64,000 nt of DNA from Tamarix chinensis (taxonomy: Eukaryota; Streptophyta; Magnoliopsida; Caryophyllales; Tamaricaceae). Position numbers and translations under genes: made by a program. Positions 48,061 to 58,245 of this stretch are shown piece after piece. The DNA is taken from positions 15,797,193 through 15,861,192 of the forward strand of contig CM060174.1 in assembly GCA_030549775.1 (NCBI GenBank), in the 5' to 3' direction. Within the stretch, counting starts at the first letter, position 1. Each line of letters opens with the position of its first letter. The notes beneath the pieces are model-generated. The model saw only the letters and a program-made list of their open reading frames with translations, searched no databases and had not been told where the DNA came from.

Positions 48061-48600
48061 TCTCAGTTGCATTAGTTAGCCTACTAGATCAGAAAATTTA
48101 AATAGCCAATTCAAAATCTAAGAGAATAATTTTATTGATTAGCCTACTAGATTATAACATATTAAGGCTACAAATTAAATTGTGGAGGATCCTTCACATT
48201 TGAAGAGCCTTGTTAATTTGAATAACCTTATAAATTTGAATAACTATTACAAAATCCTAAAAGATAAGACATTCAATTAGACTATTAGATTAGCATGAAA
48301 TAAGGCTAAATCAAATAGACATGAATCAATCCATAACAAATTGAATTCTAATGAGAACTTACCAACCAACCTCCTATGACCTAGAGTGATATTGTATATA
48401 ACAATCGAAAAACAAATAAAATTCATGCCTTCGAGTGTAAACCTCCAAGTGTACATTAGGTATGGTATGTCGTCATATACCCTCCTTTCCTAGAATGGAG
48501 GCATTCATAAACAAAAATAAGAACCATGTTAATTTACTAAGAATACATCTTCATGAAGAAGGATATTACCTTTTCACCTTTTCTTGAAAGGAATAATGCA
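48061..48600. other. Unassigned stretch between gypsy-3 and LINE-1
   Basis: AT-rich; TTAGCCTACTAGAT occurs twice (about 48074 and 48138). It may hold the eroded protease/gag of gypsy-3 or the LINE-1 5' untranslated region. No motif seen. Confidence 0.4.
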
Positions 48601-49350
48601 ATGCCATATATGATGTAGGTTTTTGGACTTATTTGAATAGGCCTCTTAAACTTAAGAAATGACATCTTGATTTTGCTTTTTTTGAAGGGGAATTTCAATT
48701 CCTCCCTTTATGAATTAAATTACTAGGATTATCTCTCTCCCTTTAGGAAAATGATATTATAACTCGCATATATAGTTATGTGGGGTACCCTATAGGAATA
48801 TATTTTCTCACTACATCAAAGGAAAGAGTCTCATTTACAAGGGTATTAGTTGAAGCTAACACACATAGATCTTTGCTATACTTTGTGCATATCAAGAAGC
48901 CAAATGGTGGTGTGATAAGGTAGCTCTTTAAATTAAAAGTATATACCATCTTTTTTCATTATGTAAACAAACATGAAACCTAGCTACCAAGTGCCCAAAG
49001 TTTACAAATAGGGATAGGCTACAGAAGAAGAAATGGATTGTGATAAACGACAACAGATAGGTAAAAATAATAGCAATCCACCGCAACCTCCCACCATTAT
49101 ACCTTCAAGTTTTGCGTTTGTTCTTATTCTAGACCCTAATAATATAATCATTGCATAATTCTCTTATACAGCTTGCTAATACCTTATAAAGATAATAAGC
49201 TGCCTTTAATAAATTTGTAAACACTAATATTGTCATAAGGTCTCAAGGATAAGAACTTCAAAATGGGAATGTAATCTACTCACTAAAACTAGAAAAGGAC
49301 TCTTCACAAGTTGAATGGACCATGATATGAGATAAAGTTGATGATAGGTA
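48601..49350 (+). pseudogene. LINE-1 ORF1 (DUF4283-like gag protein) remnant
   Basis: Forward reading at about 48808-48865 gives LTTSKERVSFTRVLVEAN, closely resembling the T-x-x-K-(x)-R-x-S-(Y/F)-A-R-(V/I)-L-V-E-(V/I)-D stretch of the DUF4283/zinc-knuckle ORF1 protein of plant L1-type LINEs. Immediately before it, GYPIG-like sequence fits the usual I-G-x-P-x-G. ORF1 proteins bind LINE RNA. The open frame is destroyed by stops and the ends are approximate. Confidence 0.55.
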
Positions 49351-49410
49351 GGGCTTGAGCTAGTATGTTACATTCACTTCCATATTTCATCATCCAATTC
49401 TTATGAAATT

Positions 49411-49929
49411 GGATGTTGGAACATTAGGGGTCTTATTAACCCCCCAAAATAAAAATATATTTGAGATATAGGTATATAAATAATAATAATATAACCCTTA
49501 TAGGGTTAGATGAAATGATAGTTAAAGTAGATGATAGTAGTAAGGTTTTAAGAGGACTTACATCACAATGAAAATGACTTCACAATAATAACTCACACTA
49601 TAATGGTAGGGTTTGGATAGGTTGGGATCCTTACCATTAGAACATCACTTTATTTTCATCTCATACTTAAGGCATTTACTGTAAAGTATTGCCTTCTAAT
49701 GATAACACTTAATTTTATATAACTTTTCTTTATTCTTGAAATGATGAAAAATTAAGAAAGGAATTCTACAATTCGTTATCTTCTAATTATCTAATTAATG
49801 CCCTTTGGCTAGTGTTTGGGGATTTTAACATTTTCATGACTAAAGAAGAGAAGATTAATGGAGATATCCATACAAAAGATATCAGTAGTTTAATTGATTG
49901 TCTTAATGACCTTTGTTTGATAGACCTAA
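49411..49929 (+). pseudogene. LINE-1 ORF2 endonuclease (start)
   Basis: GCWNIRGLINPPK at 49411-49449 is the N-terminal motif of plant LINE apurinic-like endonucleases, and VFGDFNIFMTKEEKINGD at about 49812-49865 is the G-D-F-N block further on. The sequence between is diverged with stops. The endonuclease nicks target DNA for target-primed reverse transcription. It is cut at 49930 by A7, and continues at 55030. Confidence 0.8.
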
Positions 49930-50030
49930 TGTAACACCCCCAAAATTCACTCCTGAAAAATTTCGTTTAATTAAAAGAAAACTAGCGGAAGCAAATTAAT
50001 AAAACGTGAACTTTGGGAGTATTACCGCTA

Positions 50031-50076
50031 CACTTAGTACCAGACCGGTTCACTCATACCGTTCCAGTACCAAGTG
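50031..50076 (-). other. Conserved 46-bp stem-loop, A7 copy
   Basis: Plus-strand arms CACTTAGTACCAGACCGG and CCGTTCCAGTACCAAGTG with a 10-base loop TTCACTCATA; 14 of 18 positions pair in the Watson-Crick sense. 101 bp from the LTR end. Confidence 0.78.
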
Positions 50077-50667
50077 CTAAGGCTAAAGGAGTGAAATCCA
50101 ATTTTACGAGAACTTAAGCATGAAATAATTAGAGTAGCGCGGTAAATAATTTACCAGAGTAAAATCCTTCAGAGGTAGTTACAAAACAACAATATATTGA
50201 ATTTATAAATTTTAAAGAGGCAAATTAAAAACTTAACAAGTCCAGATAGTTCCTTACGCTCATTCCCGAGGCCCACTTGAAAACATCGAACAAGACCTGC
50301 AAGGGGCACTGCCCATTGAATAGGCAGGGGCCCCACGAAGGGAACCCTTCAGTACTGCGGTACTGAGTAACCCTTTAAAAACGCGCTTAAAGATAGGCAC
50401 GCAATGACACACATGATATACTAGGATAACCGTACATAACGACATATGTAACTATAACACTCAGATCCATACATTCACGTATTCAACATGTCAATCAAAT
50501 ATTAATGGTGTATACATGACATTCATCTTTGTCCAATCACATACTTAACAAGTTAACTGAATATCACTAGGCCATAATGAATAATCGATACTTTAGGGCC
50601 TTAAGGCCATTAATCCATCATTAATCAATCATCTCAAATTTTATATATCCATGTGAGTACGGGAACC

Positions 50668-51017
50668 CCACTATTATAGCCGGTAGATCGGAAATATATA
50701 CAGGGCAAAACGCTCCTGGCCACTATTATTCATCGGTGGGTCGGTCTCCAGGGCAGAACGCTCCTGGCCACTATTATTCTCCAGTGGACCGGTCTGGCCC
50801 CGACTCACAAGGTATTCCACTATAAGTGATTAGTATCTTTCCCATATCTTATCGATTTTATGTTTGGTTTGCTGAGCACGAAATCCCCCACTATTATAGC
50901 CGGTGGACCGGAAATATATACAGGGCAAAACGCTCCTGGCCACTATTATTGGCCGGTGGTTCGGTCTCCAGGGCACCCCGGCTCCTGGCCACTATTATTC
51001 GCCGGTGGACCGGTCTG
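50668..51017 (-). repeat. Two CCACCGG-type repeat blocks in A7
   Basis: Three units at 50668-50795 and three at 50886-51017 of CCACTATTATAGCCGGTGG-type sequence, separated by TTCCACTATAAGTGATTAGT. CAGGGCAAAACGCTCCTGG lies between units, matching the A3 spacer (CAGAGGCGTTCTGCCCTG). Confidence 0.92.
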
Positions 51018-51929
51018 GGCCCGGCTCAGCATCTTCCTCTTTAAGTGATTAGTGTCTTAAACGTATCTTATTCGGAAGTGTTCCACCCTTGACATGCATG
51101 GCTAACTATATCCACACTTATCCTCCTAGAAGGGCTCGTCCCATATCTTGAGACCTCTGCACCTCCTAACTCGGTTCTCTCCAAAAACCCTAACTCGGGC
51201 CTATGTGGCCCATCCTTCTCCGTAGTACACATCCTGACTAATTCAACACCCCACACGTCACGACCCTTAGATCCAATCCTCACTTTCTACCCCACTCATT
51301 CTCTTTTACTTATATTATTTTCTTTTTCTTTTTCTACCTTCTCACCTTAGGGTTTCTTCCTAAACCCTAGTTGGGTCTCCTACGCACCCTTATACTATCC
51401 CACGTACTATTTTTCACCTGAAGCTCCCAGACACCCAATCGGCACTTCTGTTGCCTTCCTCACATCCCGAGGTAACTTTCCATACGTAAAGTCTGTCCCC
51501 ATGCGGACTCTAACCAACCCATGCAAACCCTAGCTTCTCCCGTACCTACATTGCCAACTTACTTCCCTTTGGTCATCTTTCTCTCTCATTACTCTTTTTC
51601 ATGCCTCCATACCCGACTACCACAATAATTATCCTAGCATGCATGTCTCTAAGGGCCACATCACATCACATCATAACACATAGCATATCCATATCAGCAC
51701 ATACCAAAAAGAGCACATGAACACACCTTGGTTCCAAGCCATACCACACATGAGACAATTAAAATAGCAACATATAGGTCTCGACATAAAAATTATACAA
51801 GGCATTCAAGGCACGTAGGACATATAGCACACATTTGACTTTAGCTACACCCTTACTCTGTTTAGGTTACCGAGCTATCTTTCAGTTAAATTAGGCCCCT
51901 AGACGTCCTTTATAACCGTTACATTTAAT

Positions 51930-52900
51930 ATATTCACCATTTAGTTTGTTAGATTATCAATTTACCCATTTCCTTTATTATAATTAACAAATCACCCATT
52001 AGTTGGTCAAATTACCAATTTACCCCCGTTCATTATCCTAATTACCAAATTACCCCTCTAGTTGATTAAATTACCAAATTACTCCTCACATTTGTCATAT
52101 TTACGATTTTACCCTTCTCCATTATTAAGTCATCAAATTACCCTTTAATTATTTAAATTATTATTTTTACCCTTCTTAGTTATTATAGTTACCAATTTAC
52201 TCCTTTCCAGTTTCCACTTTTACCCCCTTGATTTACAAATTACCATTTTACCCCTTCACCTTCAAACTTACCATTTTACCCGCTTAACTTCCAAAAATTA
52301 CCATATCGCCCTTTTACTTATTAAACTTCCATTTATCCTTAATTATGAAATTACTATCTTACCTCTTTTAATTCTCAAATTACCATTCTGCCCGTTATCC
52401 CAAAATTACTATTTTACCCTCTAATTATAAAATTACAATCTTACCCTTTTATTACAAAATTACCAATTATCCTTGTTATTACAATTTACCAAATTACCCC
52501 TTTCATTACAATTTTACCAAATTGCCCTTTTATGATAAAATGTCCATTTTACCCTTTTATTACAAAATTACAACTTTAACCTTTTATTATAAATTACCAT
52601 TTTGCCCTCTTCTTACAAAATTACAATTTAATCACAAATTACTATTTTACCCTTTATTCACAAAATTACTATTTTGCCCCTTTAATTGTGAAATTACCAA
52701 ATTACCCTTCTATTTCAAAATTACCAGTTTATCCTTTCACTTACAAAATTACCGACTTGTCCCTTTTTATTATAAAGTTTCAAAATTGCCCTTTTATTAT
52801 AAATTACCAAATTTCCCCTTTTGTTACAAGATTACCAATTTATCCTCCCACTTACAAATTTACCATCTTACCCCTTATCACTCCCCTTGTATTAAATTAT
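51930..52900 (-). repeat. About 1-kb degenerate array of ACCATTTTACCC-type units in A7
   Basis: Several dozen imperfect units of roughly 25-36 bp with AAATTACCATTTTACCCTTT as approximate consensus. The proteins it would encode (Phe/Tyr/Cys/Pro-rich, 52522-52929) are a by-product of the repeat. Confidence 0.9.
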
Positions 52901-55029
52901 TATTATTCCTACATAAAATATTAACTTAAATCTCTCATCTTCAAATCTTATAATTAATGTAGCATTATTAACACCCATATATATATTCTAGGCCATAATC
53001 GTGTACAAGATACATTAACAAAATTCACAAAGGCTCACAAAATACTAATCATGCAATAAAGATCACAATACCATAATAAAACGTGGATAATACTTGACAT
53101 TTTCATTAATAACTAACTTCTACCTTAAACAATATCTCCAAACATGGCACATAATATATCATACTTCCTTTTCATCAACCAACTCAAGAAAACATATATA
53201 ATATACTAGACAACATATATTAAACATAATACACATCAAAAATGCCTAATGTGCTAACATACGTTAATCCATATATTTAAGCGGAATTTAACGGTTACCT
53301 CGATTCCACGAAAAACAAACCATACCGGTATCCCGGTTTAAGGTTCAAGATTTGATTTATCAAAACCAATACCTAAAATAATTCAAAACTTATTCTGTTA
53401 GAAAACCAAATCATAAGGCTTATAACACTTAATTACTCAAATAATTAAACTAAAATATTTTTATACCTTAAAAATATTAAGTAAGCAAGCCAAAGAGGGC
53501 AGCAGCTCATACTACTCATGCAGAGCAAAGAGAGAATAAAATGAGGGGCTCGAAGGTGGTGGAAGAAGGGGAAAATGGGTATTTTCGGGTTGATGGTTTG
53601 GGGCTAAGAAAGGAGGGGTTTCGGGGAGGATTTAGGGCAAGGTGATGGTGCAGAAATGTAGAGGGGGTGTAGGTGGTGGTCGGGGAAGGGTTGATGGTGG
53701 CTAATGGTGGCGGAGGCGGCGGCAGCAAGGCTGCGAAGGTGGCGGTCGAGGTGGGGGTCGAGGTGAAAAACTGGCGAGGAAGGAAAATGGGGAGAGAAAA
53801 AGAAGGCATTCGGGTGATGGTTTCGACCAAAGCAGGATTAGGGGTGGTAGAGGAGGTTGCAAGGATTATTATGGTGGCTTAGGTGGCGGAGAAGGCGGCG
53901 TAACGGCGGCGAATCGGGGCAGCACAGGGTGCTTGCCGAGAAGGGGTGAAAGGGGAGAGAACAAGAAGGGAGGAGGAAGAATAGGCTGCGGGGTGGATCA
54001 ACGGGGACTGTGGTGGTTCGAGGGTGAGGCAGAGGGTGGTAGGAGGTGGTGCAGGTGGTGGTTGAGGCGGAGGAAGCGGCGGAGAGAGGCGGCGAAACAA
54101 AAATAGGGGCGATGAGGGAGGAGAAGAAAGGGAGAAAGGAGAGGCTCGAGAGCAGGGGGAAAGGCTCGAAAAAAAGCAGAAAGGGCAGGGAAGGAGGGTT
54201 AAATAGAAGAGGGAGAGAAAGGGAGTGGTAGGGCGGCTCGAGGGGTGTCGGTAGGGTGGTAGGGGAATGGAGTTGCAGGGAGAGGGAGAGGGAGAGGAAG
54301 ACAAGGATGGTGGGGCCGGTATGGCCGGAAAAAGACGAGAAGGAGAGGGAGGGAGACAGGGGAGTCAACGGGGGAGAGGGAGCTGCAGATCCGGCGGCGA
54401 AAATCTCGCCGGAGATGAGGGAGGAAGAAGACGAAGGAAGAAGGAAGAAGAAATGGTCGGGGCTGGGCGTGCAAGGGTGGACCGGCCGAAGAAAGAAAAA
54501 AAAAGAAGCAGACCGGTCGAGGAAGAAAGAAAAGAAATGAGGAGGGGGGCGGTCGGCTCGACGCAGGAGGAGGCAGGAAACTGGGCCAGCCCAGTCGCGC
54601 AAGAGGGAAAGAGGGAGAGGGCAGGCCGGCTGGCCGGCGGCCCAAGGAAGGAAAAAAAAGAAAAAGAAAGAAAAGGGAGAAGAAGGAAAAAGGGAAAAAG
54701 GGGAAGGAAAATTATTTTAATTAAAATAATTTAATTTATAAATAGTAAGGTAAAATATTTGTGGGTAATAAATTTATTTAACAATTTGATTAAAATTCAA
54801 GGATTTAAAAGGGATAATTTTAGTAAAATAATAATTTGAAAAATTATTTAAATAATAAGAGTATGATAAATTAACAAAATATTTATTTTAATTTATTAAA
54901 ATATTTATACCAACTTTCAAACACTCAAAAATCCATAAAACAATTAAATTGAAAATATTTAAAAGCTAATTTATTCAAAATAAAATTTATTTGTGAAAGT
55001 ATAGGGTTTTAAAAATCCGGGGGATTACA

Positions 55030-55513
55030 CCTAAGATATGCAAGAGTGTTTACACAACAAACAAATAGGTGAGGCTAGAATATGGTGTAAGCTTGATAGA
55101 ATGCTCTATAATTTTGTCTAAATAAATTTATTTGAAGGAGCTCATGATGGATTCTTTTCACCTTTTATATTAGATAATTCATCATCAATTGTCACCTTAC
55201 ATCAAGATATCCATCATTATATAGTTCCCTTGTCTTCCTATGATTTATGGACTAAAGATGCGAATTTCCTTCCTTTGATAAAAAAAACACGAGAAGATAA
55301 AAGATCATAGGAACTACTTACATATGATTGTCCACTATCTTAGATAATTTTAAAAAAAAAACTATGAGATGTCTTAATAAAACTCAATTTGGTTTCATAA
55401 CTGAGAGATTTAATCAAGAAAAGGTTGATATAGAGAATGTGTAGAGTGCTTTAGTTTTAAACCCTTTGAACCAGAACCTCTGCATAAGGGAATATAAAAT
55501 GCCAAACAACTAT
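55030..55513 (+). pseudogene. LINE-1 ORF2, middle piece
   Basis: Starts with the CCTAA duplication of A7. Forward reading gives GEARIWCKLDRML near 55075-55115 (the endonuclease K-LDR block), LYD/SYDLWTKDANFL near 55235-55270, and MRCLNKTQFGF near 55362-55395. These follow the order endonuclease end then linker of plant LINEs. It ends at A6 (55514). Confidence 0.75.
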
Positions 55514-56632
55514 TGTAACACTCCCATTTTTCACTACTAAAAAAATTGTTTTAAAACATTATGGCAGGGGAAATACAAGTCCAATATATGAAAATTGGGG
55601 TGCTACTACCGTATCTAACACAAGATAGACACCTCACCACTTACTTCACATTAGACACAAGGCTAAGTATCCAAAAAATAAAAAACAAAGAAAAACTAGA
55701 GTGCACAAGAAAACATTGGAGATAGGAAAATCAAGGTTTATGACCCAAAGCTACATATACCCAAAATCCATATAAAGATATATCAAAAGAAAACACAAGC
55801 TAGAATAAATTAATTTCAAATGATAAAGGCCTTGGTCGTTCAAGGATCATAGAAGAAAGTCATCTGGAATGCCTATGCTCAACAACCTAACTATGGTGAG
55901 AGGAGGATAGACCACTCACTTCCCATCCTCTGAAAACCTACATCGAACCTCCTACTCATGGGATTAAGCAAGAGATTTCAACAACAACCCTATTCGTATG
56001 GATACATTTTAATCAAACCAATCTACTACTATCATGTAGGTTATAGTAAAAACAAGACCCACACAAATCCTATTATGTCATTCACATATAGTCACACAAG
56101 TCATACAAGACATATTTGGATCCACTAAAACATGATTAATCATAATCATACCAACATATAAAGGTGTATAGATTATAACACACATATATTCTTCTTAAGG
56201 AACATGGATTACTTAGACTGTCACAAAACAAAGTTTAGAGTATGGCTTGAAGGGTAATGTAAAATCAAAATTACATTTATGAATTTCCAATCATGGATTT
56301 TATAGTAGGTAGATCATGATTACAATAGCAATAGATTATGCAATCAATCATGGAAACATGTTAGAAACATATAAATGTACCACAATAGAGTATAAAAAGA
56401 AAGCATATGATTGGCATAGAAATGAAGGAAGATAAATGAGAGTTACACAACATATTAATCCTTAAGTGTGGCATGAGCTCTTTGAGTACTCATAGGGAAA
56501 GAAAGTATCATATAACTAAACTAATCATATCGAAATATATATTATAGAACAAGATAAAGTCAATTAATATCACTTTCATTTTAATTTTGGTTATTATTTT
56601 GCATTAAGTGAATATAAAACTTTTTTTACAAA

Positions 56633-56806
56633 ATTATTGAGCAATAACTAATCATAGAATTATTTTATGCCAAGTTATTGAGCAATAGGTGATCATTACC
56701 TCAAGTTATAGAGCAATAGGTGATCATAGAATTATTTAACCCAAGTTATTAAGCAATAAGTGATCATAGAATTATTTATCCCAAGTGATTGAGAAATAGG
56801 TGTGAT
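56633..56806 (-). repeat. 40-bp tandem repeat in A6
   Basis: Five units of about 40 bp round TTATTGAGCAATAGGTGATC followed by ATAGAATTATTTA. It lies beside the TCACTT palindrome box, where other LTR-A copies have CCACCGG arrays. Confidence 0.88.
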
Positions 56807-57929
56807 TATTTCTCATGTGTTTCTCTATACTATGTAAGTCAAACAAAATAAATGGACATAAAGTCTCGACTCATGCTAAAGTAACCTGGTGGACATAAGT
56901 CCTAGCTTATGATAAATAACCATCCTATGGTGAACAGACCCTTTAGTATCAATATCTTATAGTAAATTATTATTTTCTAGAGTAAAAAAGGCATAGGGAT
57001 CAATGAGGATCTAGGGATCAACTAGGATCCCATCTGAAGGTACTCAAAGGTAAAAACACCTGACTAACCCCCAGAAGCTAATTGAGGATTAACTAATATA
57101 GACATATCATGAAGCTCGTTCCACTTTAAGTGATTATTATATTATTGGATTGGGATGTTATATCACATAAAAGTCCCACAAGCAATATCATACCAAATAC
57201 GAGGCCATTCTAAATCAATGCACTAATATGAGGTCCCCACATCATCCAATTTTCCTTTTTAGGGTATATTCATATGATCATCCCATTATGTGATCAATTA
57301 TGCCAAAAGATGGAATTGGATAATGTTAATATCATCCACAAATGTCCATGACAACATTTTATTTCCATTTTATTTCTCTTTTATTCACCCTTTAAATCTA
57401 GGTTGGTTAAAGATATAGTTTATTTTTTAATTAAAACCTTACCATTCATTAAAGAGTGTTCCAAGTTAATTCCCTAAGGCCAAAGATGAAGGACCAATTA
57501 TAATTCAGGCAGAGTCCAACCTTAAATAATGATTGTTTATCTATTTATCTCAATAGTAAAATGAAAGTCATTATTTATAGATAAGGTCAACCTAAGGCCA
57601 CCATATATGTTCATGTTATTTTATTTTTGCTAAGTCATTTAACTTTAAAGGTTTCACATCTTAAGGCCATAATATAATTCATTAGAGGTCTATTATCCAC
57701 CATTTTAATTCATTGCATGAATGCTAAATATAAGAAGACTCTATTTTAATCCATCTAATCATTTGTTCATTTAATGGTCAAGAGAACGGTTCAAATGCTA
57801 AATTAAGGTCAAGGATAAAATTTATCTTTAATAACTTTAATCTATCATTTAAACTCCATTATCCAAGCATGAAAAAACTCAAAAACATTACATTCAGGAA
57901 GAAATGTGCAAGAAAGCAAAACTAGATTA

Positions 57930-58245
57930 AACCAATCAGTGGGTTTTCAAAACCAATCGATGGGTCTTGCTAACTAATTGATCACTCAGGGCACTGCCAA
58001 CCTTCCCAATGGTGGTGAACCATTTGGTCAATCAACCCCACCAATCAACTATTCTAAGAACTAGTCGATTGGTTTAGTTAAACTAGTAGATGTGTCTATC
58101 TTGAGACTAAGACTATTGGGGCAACAAACCAACTAGCTAATGGGTTTAACTTTAGACCAAGAGCACTAAAGTAATAGTCTAACAAGTCAGTGGCTCTATA
58201 AGACCAATTGATTGGTAATGGAGACTAGTTGATCAACTAGGGTGA
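57930..58245 (-). repeat. CTAGTT-type degenerate repeats in A6
   Basis: Units such as CCAATCGATGGGT, AACTAGTCGATTGGT and GACTAGTTGATCAACTAG recur about every 25 bp. This is the counterpart of the A2 array at 16015-16215 on the other strand. A few similar units are at 59620-59690. Confidence 0.65.

Larger units (their letters stand above)
49930..55029 (-). mobile_element. LTR-A copy A7: complete 5.1-kb solo LTR
   Basis: Plus strand runs TGTAACACCCCCAAAATTC ... CCGGGGGATTACA, target duplication CCTAA at 49925-49929 and 55030-55034. In its own direction: TGTAATCCCCCGG start, AT-rich (55029-54720), GC/pyrimidine-rich island (54700-53500), ACC-TTT repeat zone (52900-51930), CCACCGG blocks (51017-50668), stem-loop (50076-50031). 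Start and end sequences are closest to published Tekay/Del-type LTR termini (from general knowledge, not checked). Open frames up to 254 codons in the island are Ser/Pro/Leu or Arg/Glu/Gly strings read on both strands, and I reject them as genes. Inserted in the LINE-1 endonuclease. Confidence 0.85.

Noticed and set aside
52522..52929. 135-codon Phe/Tyr/Cys-rich open frame
   Set aside because: It is read from the A7 minisatellite.
53838..54734. Long open frames (254, 148, 141 and 155 codons) on both strands
   Set aside because: They lie in the GC/pyrimidine-rich island of A7. The proteins are Ser/Pro/Leu or Arg/Glu/Gly strings, and overlapping open frames on both strands come from base composition. 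No domain is visible.
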